Source of the DNA: Chitinophagaceae bacterium
GTDB taxonomy: Bacteria > Bacteroidota > Bacteroidia > Chitinophagales > Chitinophagaceae
DNA: 64,000 nt
NCBI GenBank assembly: GCA_003168265.1
Contig: PMSV01000024.1
Coordinates: 248,001-312,000, forward strand
Direction: 5' to 3'
The notes under the pieces are model-generated. The model saw nothing but the letters and a program-made list of their open reading frames with translations, did no database searches and was not told where the DNA came from. Shown here one piece after another: positions 50,731 to 60,028 of this stretch. The stretch's first letter is position 1. Every line of letters begins with the position of its first letter. A program made the position numbers and the translations under genes.

Positions 50731-51981
50731 TTACGGAATGGAAATCCGGAATTCGTGAAAGGGGGATCGGAATGAGTATTGAATGGTCAGGGCATGGTGG
50801 TCGCAGATCTGTTTGACGATGGCAAGGCCAAGCCCGACTCCTTCTGAGCGCTCGCCTTTATGAAAACGCTGGTACAAATATTCGCCGGGAAGCGCTTCAG
50901 GAACTCCGGTATTGGCAATCCTGAATTGCCCTTCCCTGAGAGATATAATGATCCTTCCATCTTTTTTGTTATGACGGACTGCATTGCCGATAAGGTTATT
51001 CAAAAGGGTGTCGGCCAGATAATGATTCATCCGGATAGGAATCTCTTCCAGTTCAGTTTCGAATTCCACTCCCTGGGCGGCAGCCAGTTCTTCGAATTGC
51101 AATAATTTTTCCCTGACCAGTTGGTCCAATGGAAAGATTTCAGTTTTGCTGAATTGGTTGTTCTCGATCTTGGTTAAGAGTAAAAGGGATTGATTCAGTT
51201 TGGTCATCCTGGCCAGGGCCTGGTACATGGCCTGCACCTGCCTGGTCTGCGATTCATTCAGTCCGGGTTCCTGGATCATCAGGTCCAGTTTGGATCTGAG
51301 AATGGCGAGAGGGGTTTGCATTTCGTGGGAAGCATTGTCTGCAAATTGTTTCAGGTTTTCGTAATCTCTTAAAATGCGTTTCTGCATGGATCCGGTTACA
51401 AGGTTCAGTTCATCAAATTCGTCAGTTCCGGTCTTATGATCCTGTATATTTTCTTTGTTAGAGAGATTAAAAGCCTTGATATTCTCAAGTGTCCGGTAAA
51501 ATGGCTCCCACAGTCTTCGCAATAGAAGCCGGTTGGACAAATACAGGAACAGAAGCAGAAGGATAATTACGATTACCGTGATCAGGACGATAAGAAAGAC
51601 CAGTTCTCTCATCTCGTCTTCTGATTTCGTCACAGAAGCCCGAAAGAATTTACTGCCAGTGCTTATTGGGAAGGACAGCTCTCTGAAAACCTTTGTTTCA
51701 CCATGTTCCCGGTCCCTGGATCTAAAATCCCTGTACTCCCTGGGAACCGGTTCGGCCACTTCTTCAAAGGCGGTATGCTGGTCCCGGTAATTGGTGGCTT
51801 CGGGCAGTTTACCATGATCCTTTACAAAGCTGATGATTTCTGCCTCCTCGACATTAAGGGTATTTTCCAATTGATGTATGAGTACATAGCGGAGGATGAA
51901 ATAATAAAGGATGCTGGCCATGACCAGAACAATGATGGCGGCTATTGAATTGATGCGGCTATAGCGAGTCAATAATTTCAT
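50731..51981 (-). CDS. Sensor histidine kinase
   Basis: 416 residues. Two membrane segments (about 12-32 and 128-150) bracket a 95-residue extracytoplasmic sensor. HisKA has the phosphoacceptor in QFADNASHEMQTPLAILRSK; the HATPase has the N box LLNNLIGNAVRH and G2 box EGVGLGLAIVK. The G1 box is NTG (ANTGVPEALP) rather than DxGxG, as in many Bacteroidota kinases. It overlaps the response regulator by 4 bases. The adjacent propeller and efflux genes are likely targets (inference). Confidence 0.9.
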   Translation of the reverse strand: MKLLTRYSRINSIAAIIVLVMASILYYFILRYVLIHQLENTLNVEEAEIISFVKDHGKLPEATNYRDQHTAFEEVAEPVPREYRDFRSRDREHGETKVFRELSFPISTGSKFFRASVTKSEDEMRELVFLIVLITVIVIILLLLFLYLSNRLLLRRLWEPFYRTLENIKAFNLSNKENIQDHKTGTDEFDELNLVTGSMQKRILRDYENLKQFADNASHEMQTPLAILRSKLDLMIQEPGLNESQTRQVQAMYQALARMTKLNQSLLLLTKIENNQFSKTEIFPLDQLVREKLLQFEELAAAQGVEFETELEEIPIRMNHYLADTLLNNLIGNAVRHNKKDGRIIISLREGQFRIANTGVPEALPGEYLYQRFHKGERSEGVGLGLAIVKQICDHHALTIQYSFRSPFHEFRISIP

Positions 51982-52655
51982 GTGGGTTGAAATTTATAGC
52001 CCATGCCGTAGACGGATTGGATATAGTCTCCGCAACCGGCCTGTATTAATTTTTTGCGCAGATTCTTCACATGCGTATAAATGAAATCAAAACTCACTGA
52101 AGATTCCATTTCATCTCCCCAGAGATGTTCTGCTATTGCGTGTTTGGAAATGACCCTCCCCTTATTGTATGCGAAATAAAGCAGGAGTTGATATTCCTTC
52201 CTGGTCAGTTCAACTCTTTGATGGTTGATGCTCACCTCTTTGCCAAGGGTATCGATTGACATTTCCCGGATCTGGATCAGGTTTTGGCCGCCTGAATTCT
52301 TTCGGCGGATGATCGCATGGATTCTGGCTGCCAGTTCCGGGAGATGGAAGGGCTTGGGAAGATAATCATCAGCCCCCAATTGCAATCCCTGTACCTTATC
52401 TTCAAGGGAATTGCGCGCGGAAATGATCAATACCCCATCCCCCTTCTTGTTTTTTTTCAGACTTTCCAACAGACGGAGTCCGCTGCCTCCAGGTAAATTG
52501 ATATCAAGCAGTATGCAGTCATAATCGAAAACTTCTATTTTTTCATTTGCTTTTTCAAAATGATCTGCCAATTCGCAAATGAATCCCTCCTGCTTCAGGA
52601 ATATCAGAATGCTTTCCGCAAGTGTTTTTTCGTCTTCTATGACCAGGATCTTCAT
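51978..52655 (-). CDS. OmpR/PhoB-type response regulator
   Basis: 225 residues from the ATG at 52655 (MKILVIEDEKTLAESILIFL). Receiver domain with acidic pocket IEDE, phosphoacceptor Asp in YDCILLDINLPGG and Lys in DDYLPKPFHLPEL; winged-helix DNA-binding domain from about residue 130 (VELTRKEYQLLLYFAYNKGRVISK, YIQSVYGMGYKF). It pairs with the kinase. It lies divergent from the propeller gene with a 76-base shared region. Confidence 0.93.
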   Translation of the reverse strand: MKILVIEDEKTLAESILIFLKQEGFICELADHFEKANEKIEVFDYDCILLDINLPGGSGLRLLESLKKNKKGDGVLIISARNSLEDKVQGLQLGADDYLPKPFHLPELAARIHAIIRRKNSGGQNLIQIREMSIDTLGKEVSINHQRVELTRKEYQLLLYFAYNKGRVISKHAIAEHLWGDEMESSVSFDFIYTHVKNLRKKLIQAGCGDYIQSVYGMGYKFQPT

Positions 52656-52731
52656 AATTTGCAAACTTCAGGATTCCTTCAAATTTGCTGAGAACCTTGG
52701 GTGCTCATTCAAAAAACTAAATTAAACTACC

Positions 52732-53736
52732 ATGCAATATCCAAAACAAATTTTTTGCGCTTTGATCCTACTCACTCAATTCGCATTTGCCCAAAATTCC
52801 ACCGGCTTCTACCTGTCAGGCAATTACGCCATTGCCAGCAGCGGTGGCTGGGATTATATATCAGTGGGACCCGGGAATAACCGGATCTATGTGTCTCATG
52901 GAACCCAGGTGAATATCCTGAATGAAGATAACGGAGATTCCGTTTCCATGATTCCGGGCACCACCGGTGTACATGGGATCGCCTTTGCTGCTTCCCTGAA
53001 CAAAGGCTTTACCAGCAATGGCAGACTGAATACGGTTACTGTTTTCAACCTACAAACCAATGCCATTATCACCCAGATTGAAACGGGCCAAAACCCGGAT
53101 GCCATCATGTTCGATGATTATTCCAAAAGGATCATCACTTGTAACGGAAGAAGCAAGGACCTTTCCCTGATCGATCCGCAAACCGATAAAGTCGTGGCTA
53201 CGATTCCTGTAACCGGAAAACCCGAGACCGCAGTATCAGACGGAGCCGGAAAGATATATGTGAATATTGAGGACAAGAACCAGATCGATGTAATCGACCT
53301 GGCCGCTGGTAAGGACGTGGCCAGTTGGAGCCTCGCACCCGCTGAAGGGCCCACAGGACTTGCCATTGACCGGAAGACTAAGCGCTTGTTCGCAGGCTGC
53401 GAAAAATTACTGGTAGTGATGAATGCGGAAAACGGACAGATCGTGGACAAATTACCGATCAGCGATGGTTGCGACGGAGTTGGATTTGACAGCAAGCTTC
53501 AGTATGTTTTTGCTTCCTGCGGCTCAGGAAAATTATGTGTCATCAATGAGGTGAATGCTTCCAAATTTTTGGCGATGGACCCCGTGGATACAAAAAGAAG
53601 TGCAAGAACCATTGCAGTGGACGAGAACAAACACGTGGTTTTTCTTCCAGCAGCTCAACTGGAGGCTGCGGCTCCTGGCGAGAGGCCAAAAATGGTGCCC
53701 GGCACTTTTCAGGTACTGGTAGTTAAGAAGAAATAA
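52732..53736 (+). CDS. Secreted YVTN-type beta-propeller protein (YncE-like)
   Basis: 334 residues. Signal peptide MQYPKQIFCALILLTQFAFA, then repeating blades of about 42 residues: NNRIYVSHGTQVNIL, KRIITCNGRSKDLSLIDPQT, AGKIYVNIEDKNQIDVIDLA, TKRLFAGCEKLLVVMNAENG. This is the YncE/YVTN beta-propeller pattern. Periplasmic or surface localisation; function unknown, binding is likely. It lies between a two-component system and an efflux operon, converging on the latter with a 7-base gap. It is probably regulated by the adjacent response regulator (inference). Confidence 0.85.
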   Translation: MQYPKQIFCALILLTQFAFAQNSTGFYLSGNYAIASSGGWDYISVGPGNNRIYVSHGTQVNILNEDNGDSVSMIPGTTGVHGIAFAASLNKGFTSNGRLNTVTVFNLQTNAIITQIETGQNPDAIMFDDYSKRIITCNGRSKDLSLIDPQTDKVVATIPVTGKPETAVSDGAGKIYVNIEDKNQIDVIDLAAGKDVASWSLAPAEGPTGLAIDRKTKRLFAGCEKLLVVMNAENGQIVDKLPISDGCDGVGFDSKLQYVFASCGSGKLCVINEVNASKFLAMDPVDTKRSARTIAVDENKHVVFLPAAQLEAAAPGERPKMVPGTFQVLVVKKK

Positions 53737-53743
53737 TTATCCT

Positions 53744-56700
53744 TTAGGCATCCGATTCCTTTTGGTTTCGATAGATCATCCGGATCAGGCTTGGCAACAC
53801 GATCAGCAATAAGGGCAGGGCCCCTGTAAATCCGCCGATAACCGCGATGGCCAGCGGCTGGTGCAATTGGGCGCCCGTCCCAATTCCAAGAGCGATCGGC
53901 ATCAGAGCGATGATGGCGCCCAGGGCGGTCATCAGTTTTGGACGAAGCCTGGTTGAAATAGAATAAATAATGGCGCCGTCGACATCATGGGAATGACTTA
54001 TTGATTCCCGGAACTGCAAAAAAGTGAAAATCGCATTTTCTCCAATGATCCCCACGATCATGATCAGGCCCGTATAAGAACCCACATTGAGGGCTGTATG
54101 TGTAAGATAAAGGGCCAGATAACTTCCGGCAAGTCCGAGCAATGCGAGCAAAAGGATCACCATAGCAACCCGGAAATCCCGGAAAAGAAATAAAATTACG
54201 CCAAATACCAGCAGGCTGGAGCTGATCAGGATGAGCAGCAGTTCATGGAAGGATTGCTGTTGCTCAGCATAAGCTCCCCCATAGAAAACGGCATAGCCCG
54301 GTGGCAGGATCAGTTTATCCCCGATCTGTTTTTGAATATCCTTCATCACACTGCCGAGATCGAGTATATCCAGTCTGGCGCTGACCACCCCCATGGATTG
54401 GAGGTTTTCTCTTTGAATTTCTGCATCTCCCGGATTTACCCGGACATCTACAAGCTGGCCGATCGGCTGAATTTTGCCATTGGGAAGAAAGATAGGCATC
54501 TGCTCTATCCCCACAACGCTCAGATCCCTGTTTCCCGGATAAACAAGCCTTATATTGGACAATTGCTGCCGGTCATAAACCACGCCGGCGACATTTCCTT
54601 CAAGAGCGTTCTGCAACTGGAATTGAAGATCCGCAGGACTGATTCCATATTGGGCAAGTTTCTGATAATTGGGATCAATGTCCACGGAAGGTCCCGCGAT
54701 CACGATGCCATTGAAAACATCGGCCGTTCCGTCGACTTTAGCGATCAATCCCGCGGCCTGCCTGGAAAGTCTTTGCAGGGTGGCCTGGTCGTTGCCAAAT
54801 ATCTTCACCTCGATGGGTTGTACGGAAGTCATTAGATCACCTAACATATCCGTGATTACCTGGCCAAAATCGATCCTCAGTGAAGGTTGGCTTGCATTGA
54901 TCTTTTTCCTGATATCATCGCTGACTTCATCGGTCGTTCTTTTCCTGTCCTTCTTCAACTGGATCAGGTAATCTCCCCGGCTGGGTTCAGTGATAAAAAA
55001 CCCCATTTCAGTTCCGGTGCGGCGGGAATAGGCTTCCACTTCAGGAACCTGTAGTAATATCTTCTCCACTTCTCGCAAAATCCTGTCGGTCTCTTCGAGG
55101 GAGGTCCCGGGTGGGGAATTATAGTCCAGCACAATGCTCCCCTCGTCCATATCAGGCAAAAACCCGGTTTCCAGTCGCGGAAGTATCAAGAATATGCCTG
55201 CTGCAAAAGCTCCCATAAGGATCCAACTTATATAGGGTCTAAGAATGAAAAATCTTACCCATCTCTGGATCTTTACCGGATGGGCGGACCGGTGTATTCG
55301 GGGAATATTGGTTGACTTCGACTTGAACGGGAAGAGAAGATAGAGCACGGGCAGGCAGAGCCAGGTAACAAAAAAGGAGCATACCAGGGTAATGATCATC
55401 GTATTGGTCATCACAAGGAAATAGGCGCCGGCCACCCCGCTCATCATGGCAAAGGGAAGAAATATGACAATAGTGCTCAGAGAGGATCCAACCATGGCTG
55501 GAAAAAGATAATTAATGGCCTGCAATACCAATAAGCCCGATCCCTCACCCGGATTCTCTTCATGGGTTCGGTGAATTTGTTCCACTACCACTATGGCATC
55601 GTCGATGATGAGACCGATGGCGGCTGCCATGGCGCCAAGGGTCATTATGTTAAAGGTCTGTCCGCTTGCATAAAGACAAATGATGGTCAACAGTAAAGTG
55701 ACAGGGATGGTGAATAAGATTACGGCGCTGGCTTTAAGGGATCTCAGGAAAAGAATGGATACCAGGATAGCAAGTGCAAGCCCGATCCATAAACTATCTG
55801 TCACGCTCCTGATAGAGTCCCTGACAAAATCAGCCTGTACATAATAGGGCTGAATAGAGATGTCCGCAGGAATTATTTTTTTCAGTTCCTTCAGCTTGGC
55901 CTGCATCTTATCCGAGACTTCGATAAGATTGGCATTGGGTTGTTTGATGATGGCGAGTAATATCCCTTCGTGGCCATTGGCATTGATCCGGATATACTCT
56001 TTGGCTTCCTGTATCTGAACGGCGGCAATATCCTTCAGCAGGACGATCCTTTTTCCGTTATTGCTGACCACTATATTTTCCAACTCCTCCTTAGAATTGA
56101 CAGAAGCATCCGTCAGCGTCAGATAAAGCAACCTATAATCATTCAGGTAACCATTCGATTTGATAAAATTGGTCTGGCCCAAAGCAGTGTTGACGGCTTG
56201 CGGAGTGAGGCTGATACTGCTCATCTTACGGGAGTCCAGCACAACCCAGTATTCCTTTGTCTTTCCTCCGATCACGCGCACATCTGAAACTCCCTCCACC
56301 TGAGAAAGAAAGGGCTTGATGCTGTATTGCGCCAATAATTTCAGATCGATTGGGTTCATTGTCTTGCTTTCCAGGGTATAGCCGATCACAGGCAGGATCG
56401 AGGGATTCATTTTTTCCACGGTGATCTGAATATCCGGAGGCAATTCATTACGGATCTCATTTATCTTTGATTCAATGTGTTGCTGACTGATATCCAGGTC
56501 GGCCTTCCAGTCCATGAAAGCGGAAATTTCACAACTGCCCCTGCTAGTAGTGCTGCGGATCATTTGAAGATCGGGCACTTTTTTAATCGCATTTTCGAGT
56601 TCACGGGTCACCGTGATCATCATCTTGTGGACGGGTTGCTGTCCTGCATCGGCAATGATCTTTATTTTTGGAAACGTGATTTCAGGGAATAACGATGTCT

Positions 56701-56791
56701 GCATCCTGCTATAGGCAAAAAGCCCCCCCATGATGATCATAACGATCAGGACAGTAATCGGATTTTTATAGGAGCTGAAGAAATTGCGCAT
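53744..56791 (-). CDS. RND efflux transporter, inner membrane permease (HAE type by motif)
   Basis: 1015 residues with the RND plan of 12 membrane helices and two large periplasmic loops. The proton relay in TM4 is IIDDAIVVVEQI, two adjacent Asp residues as in AcrB/MexB (HAE) rather than metal-type CusA/CzcA. N-terminal TM1 is TVLIVMIIMGGLFAYSRMQT and the loop PEITFPKIKIIADAGQQ follows. It exports drugs or other amphiphiles by proton antiport; the substrate cannot be deduced. It is the third gene after TolC and MFP, 9 bases behind MFP. Confidence 0.93.
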   Translation of the reverse strand: MRNFFSSYKNPITVLIVMIIMGGLFAYSRMQTSLFPEITFPKIKIIADAGQQPVHKMMITVTRELENAIKKVPDLQMIRSTTSRGSCEISAFMDWKADLDISQQHIESKINEIRNELPPDIQITVEKMNPSILPVIGYTLESKTMNPIDLKLLAQYSIKPFLSQVEGVSDVRVIGGKTKEYWVVLDSRKMSSISLTPQAVNTALGQTNFIKSNGYLNDYRLLYLTLTDASVNSKEELENIVVSNNGKRIVLLKDIAAVQIQEAKEYIRINANGHEGILLAIIKQPNANLIEVSDKMQAKLKELKKIIPADISIQPYYVQADFVRDSIRSVTDSLWIGLALAILVSILFLRSLKASAVILFTIPVTLLLTIICLYASGQTFNIMTLGAMAAAIGLIIDDAIVVVEQIHRTHEENPGEGSGLLVLQAINYLFPAMVGSSLSTIVIFLPFAMMSGVAGAYFLVMTNTMIITLVCSFFVTWLCLPVLYLLFPFKSKSTNIPRIHRSAHPVKIQRWVRFFILRPYISWILMGAFAAGIFLILPRLETGFLPDMDEGSIVLDYNSPPGTSLEETDRILREVEKILLQVPEVEAYSRRTGTEMGFFITEPSRGDYLIQLKKDRKRTTDEVSDDIRKKINASQPSLRIDFGQVITDMLGDLMTSVQPIEVKIFGNDQATLQRLSRQAAGLIAKVDGTADVFNGIVIAGPSVDIDPNYQKLAQYGISPADLQFQLQNALEGNVAGVVYDRQQLSNIRLVYPGNRDLSVVGIEQMPIFLPNGKIQPIGQLVDVRVNPGDAEIQRENLQSMGVVSARLDILDLGSVMKDIQKQIGDKLILPPGYAVFYGGAYAEQQQSFHELLLILISSSLLVFGVILFLFRDFRVAMVILLLALLGLAGSYLALYLTHTALNVGSYTGLIMIVGIIGENAIFTFLQFRESISHSHDVDGAIIYSISTRLRPKLMTALGAIIALMPIALGIGTGAQLHQPLAIAVIGGFTGALPLLLIVLPSLIRMIYRNQKESDA

Positions 56792-56800
56792 GGTCCGGGG

Positions 56801-57739
56801 TTAATGTTGTATGGAAACTTTTGCGGTATCTGCCAGGCCGTAATTGCCGCTGATCAGGATCCTGTCCTTATCGGAAAAAGCAGGAGAAAGAATTTCCACC
56901 TCTCCGCTGTTTTCCATTCCCTTTTGGATCGGTACTTTGACGGCGATATTGCTGTCTGTGATTTTCATCACCCAAAATTGGCTTTGGGTCTCATCGGTCA
57001 ACACGGCCGCTTTGGGAACCATTATGGCATGGTTTTTTGATTTTTTGATCAGGCTCAATCTGGCAATAAGATTTTCCGGGATAGCACGGTCTGTATTCAC
57101 CTTGATTACATAACTCTGTGTCTGGGAGACTGCGTCCACAGTTGGCAAGGCCTCGCTTAGCGTTCCATTCAGGCTGGTTCCGTCCGGCAATTTCAGCACG
57201 ACATTCCGATTGCCTGGCAAATAAGGTTTCAACTCATAAGGGAGATCCAACAGAAATACAAAACTCTTCGTATCGGTGATCACGGCGAGCTGTTCGTTGT
57301 CCTGAACATAGTCCCCGGCCTGATAACTAAGTTGGGTGATATAGCCGCTGCCGGGGGCGGGAATATGGATCAATCCCTCGAAATGGAGTGTGGTATCCAG
57401 GGAATTGATGCTATTGCCCAGGCTTTGCGCTTCCTTGGTCCTGATGATGAACAGGTCCTCACCCCTTTTCACGTACTTTCCAATTCGGGCATTCACAGTT
57501 TGAAGATATCCGTTAGCGTTGGCTTTCACAAAGGTCTTGAGTAAAAAGGAAGAAACGGCGTTCAGCTCGACCTGCTCGACCATGTTGCCGCTGCTCACCT
57601 GTGCCACTTGTACAGGTGTGCCTTCGCTGGACGAATCCTTCTCTGATGCCTCCGATTCTTTGGCTTCGGGTTTGGAACTGCAGGAAGTTAGGGTTATGGC
57701 AAAAACCAGGACCACAGCAAAAGGTTTCAGGATCTTCAT
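56801..57739 (-). CDS. RND efflux periplasmic adaptor (MFP) subunit
   Basis: 312 residues from the ATG at 57739 (MKILKPFAVVLVFAITLTSC), a lipobox ending at Cys. The HlyD/AcrA layout is visible: beta-barrel and lipoyl segments ANGYLQTVNARIGKYVKRGE and SGYITQLSYQAGDYVQD, then the C-terminal TAKVSIQH. The ATG overlaps the TGA of tolC as ATGA. It bridges permease and outer-membrane channel. A charged linker (EAKESEASEKDSSSEG) follows the lipid anchor. Confidence 0.9.
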   Translation of the reverse strand: MKILKPFAVVLVFAITLTSCSSKPEAKESEASEKDSSSEGTPVQVAQVSSGNMVEQVELNAVSSFLLKTFVKANANGYLQTVNARIGKYVKRGEDLFIIRTKEAQSLGNSINSLDTTLHFEGLIHIPAPGSGYITQLSYQAGDYVQDNEQLAVITDTKSFVFLLDLPYELKPYLPGNRNVVLKLPDGTSLNGTLSEALPTVDAVSQTQSYVIKVNTDRAIPENLIARLSLIKKSKNHAIMVPKAAVLTDETQSQFWVMKITDSNIAVKVPIQKGMENSGEVEILSPAFSDKDRILISGNYGLADTAKVSIQH

Positions 57740-58977
57740 TTTCTGTTCCAATAGTTCAGTTGATTGATGATTTGAAGTTTGGTGACCGTATTACGGGTAA
57801 TTGAGTGTTTGGCGCTCAGATAATTTCCAATAGCGATGATATAATCTGCTATGCGGGCATCCCCTGTTTCAAGTAATTTCCGGTTCGCATCGATCAGCCC
57901 ACGGGCAAAGCGTAATTGTTCCGTGCTTTGTTCGATGATTCGGGCTGCATCATCCAGTTGCTGCAGCAACTGCTCCACCTGTTGACCATACTGGGCCTTA
58001 TAAAAATCACGATAGGCCACACGGGTCTGTTCGGCAATGGCAATCTTATCGTGCTGCATTTTTCTTTGGTGGCCGTCATAAATAGGAACTGTCAGATTAA
58101 ATCCGACGCTTGTTCCAAAATTCTTAAAGGGTAGGTACATGAGGGAAGACAGATAACCCGCATCCGCATACCAGCTCAATTTTGGCTTATAGCTGAAATC
58201 TATCTGTTCATCGCTATTGTGAAGTCTCAGGCTGTCTACTTCAAATTGGTGATAGAAAACAGTGTTTTCCAGGTCGGGCACCGGCACCGCATCCAGAACA
58301 GGCGCTTGCAGCTCCGTGAATGATGTGTCCCGGAGTCCGCAGAGATAGTTGAGGGTGGCGAATTCATTCTGGTATTGCTGGCGGATCTGTTGGATATTGA
58401 CCCGCTCCTGCTGCAGGGTGACAATAAAAGTAAGATAATCCGTCTGGCGGTAAACTCCTCTTTCAGTCAATTTTTTCAGCAGTCCTTCCTCCTGTTTTAG
58501 CAGATCCTCCATTTCCTGGTTAAAGGCGAGTTCCTGGTAAATGCCATAGGCTGTGATATATTGGCTGGTGACATTTTTTTTCAGATCCTGCTGGCTGATC
58601 TTCCCTTTAACCCTGAGTTCTTCGTTTTGCAGCCGAACCGCGTCATATTGATTTTGGAGGTTTTGCCTGCTGCTTATTTTCTGTGTTACGCCAACCAAGG
58701 CGCTGATATTGGCTCCGTTAGTAACTGCGTTATCATAACCCCATCCATTGATCACCGGAGCATAAGAGTTCACGCTGTTGCCGCTCACGATGGGTTGAAA
58801 ATTGGCTCGGATGCGGAGGCTGTCGATCTGGTTTGATAGGACCTGGTAACCATAATCCTTTAGCAAAGGGCTGCTTTCCAAAGCTGCTTCTACATAATAA
58901 TTAACAGATTTTTCCTGTGCATTCAGACCCGATTGGCAAAACTGCACCAGCAATGTCAATATAATGATTGGCTTCAT
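57736..58977 (-). CDS. TolC-family outer membrane efflux channel
   Basis: 413 residues from the ATG at 58977 (MKPIIILTLLVQFCQSGLNAQ), signal peptide to about residue 20. Repeated long helices (ALESSPLLKDYGYQVLSNQI and the C-terminal half EQTRVAYRDFYKAQYGQQVEQ) fit OEP/TolC. It opens the efflux operon in the order TolC-MFP-RND, which is a less usual order than MFP-RND-TolC. No TAnnTTTG box was spotted just upstream. Confidence 0.87.
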   Translation of the reverse strand: MKPIIILTLLVQFCQSGLNAQEKSVNYYVEAALESSPLLKDYGYQVLSNQIDSLRIRANFQPIVSGNSVNSYAPVINGWGYDNAVTNGANISALVGVTQKISSRQNLQNQYDAVRLQNEELRVKGKISQQDLKKNVTSQYITAYGIYQELAFNQEMEDLLKQEEGLLKKLTERGVYRQTDYLTFIVTLQQERVNIQQIRQQYQNEFATLNYLCGLRDTSFTELQAPVLDAVPVPDLENTVFYHQFEVDSLRLHNSDEQIDFSYKPKLSWYADAGYLSSLMYLPFKNFGTSVGFNLTVPIYDGHQRKMQHDKIAIAEQTRVAYRDFYKAQYGQQVEQLLQQLDDAARIIEQSTEQLRFARGLIDANRKLLETGDARIADYIIAIGNYLSAKHSITRNTVTKLQIINQLNYWNRK

Positions 58978-59036
58978 GAGTAGATCCGGGACGGTTCTCC
59001 CCAAAACAATGCAATGATTCTGAAGAAATTCTGAGT

Positions 59037-59969
59037 TTATTCTTTTTTCCCGGTCGCATCCATGCTGATAATCATTTTGACCGGTATCTGCTGGCCCTTG
59101 ACTCCGACCACCATGTTGACCTGCATATCTAACCTGCTCTTCAACGGAATCCCTGTTTCAATATCGCAGTCGGTTTCTCCATTCATTTCGCCCGTAACCT
59201 GGCTCGCGCCGGAATGGCTGCTGTCTGCGCCGCTGCTGAGTTTAGCATTTACCGCGATATGAGCGATATCATCAATGATCGAGATCGATTTAAGGGTATA
59301 TATGTTTTGGAACTGAATGGTAAGGCCACTGGAAACTGTCGCCAGGCTGCCCGTCCATTGGTCTCCGGGTTTTACCGGGTGATCCGGATAGATCTTGAAG
59401 GATTGCTCGATATTCTGCCGGAAATTATTCTCATCGATGGATTTGGAAATATTCAGTATAAGTGATTCCGGATTGTTGGGATTGATGGATTGGGCCATCT
59501 TTTGGATCATTTCCTGCATTCCGAAGACCCTGCCTACTTTGCCCTGCCCATCAATTGTAAAAGAAAACTGTCCACCTACCAGGGAGGAATAGATCCGGGT
59601 CATCATTCCCGAAGGGGTGGTAGTATCAGGCTGACTGCTATCCGTATCAATGTGGATGGACTGACCTCCCGCATTAATATTCATATAGATCCGTTTAATG
59701 GTAGAGTTGAGGATTTTCCATCCTGCACTGTCGTCCTTTACTTGAAATTCATAGCCGAAACCCATTTGGTTGGCCACATCGATCTGCTGCCCCGAAATAT
59801 TTTCAGTGATGCGCATATTCATCAGGGCATTGTATCTGAAACGGGAACCCTTTTCCACATTGAACTTCAGTGTGACAGGTCCGTTGACATTCCTGGGATG
59901 CTTACAGGAGCAGATACTTGCGGCAAAAACAAGAAGGAAAAAACCCGTCTTTTTAATCATAATGCTCAT
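59037..59969 (-). CDS. Lipoprotein of the DUF6263 type
   Basis: 310 residues; MIKKTGFFLLVFAASICSC, with a lipobox at Cys, at 59960 is a good alternative start. The mature protein is beta-rich with regular polar stretches (GPVTLKFNVEKGSRFRYNAL, DHPVKPGDQWTGS, DIETGIPLKSRLDMQVNMVVG). The pattern resembles DUF6263 lipoproteins of Bacteroidota; function unknown. It precedes tolC by 59 bases on the same strand but seems unrelated to efflux. Confidence 0.65.
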   Translation of the reverse strand: MSIMIKKTGFFLLVFAASICSCKHPRNVNGPVTLKFNVEKGSRFRYNALMNMRITENISGQQIDVANQMGFGYEFQVKDDSAGWKILNSTIKRIYMNINAGGQSIHIDTDSSQPDTTTPSGMMTRIYSSLVGGQFSFTIDGQGKVGRVFGMQEMIQKMAQSINPNNPESLILNISKSIDENNFRQNIEQSFKIYPDHPVKPGDQWTGSLATVSSGLTIQFQNIYTLKSISIIDDIAHIAVNAKLSSGADSSHSGASQVTGEMNGETDCDIETGIPLKSRLDMQVNMVVGVKGQQIPVKMIISMDATGKKE

Positions 59970-60016
59970 TTAACCGCCGCAAATTAACTGAAAAATGAAT
60001 GAATCAGGCCGCATCT

Positions 60017-60024
60017 TATCTTTG
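60017..60024 (+). promoter_or_regulatory. pheS -7 promoter box
   Basis: TATCTTTG, exact TAnnTTTG, ends 4 bases before the pheS ATG at 60029, so transcription would start at or near the ATG. No TTTG at the -33 distance. Confidence 0.45.
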
Positions 60025-60028
60025 CCCC

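Noticed and set aside
50731-51981. Histidine kinase G1 box NTG instead of DxGxG as evidence of inactivity
   Set aside because: An NxG form is common in Bacteroidota and heavy-metal-type kinases, and the other boxes are intact.
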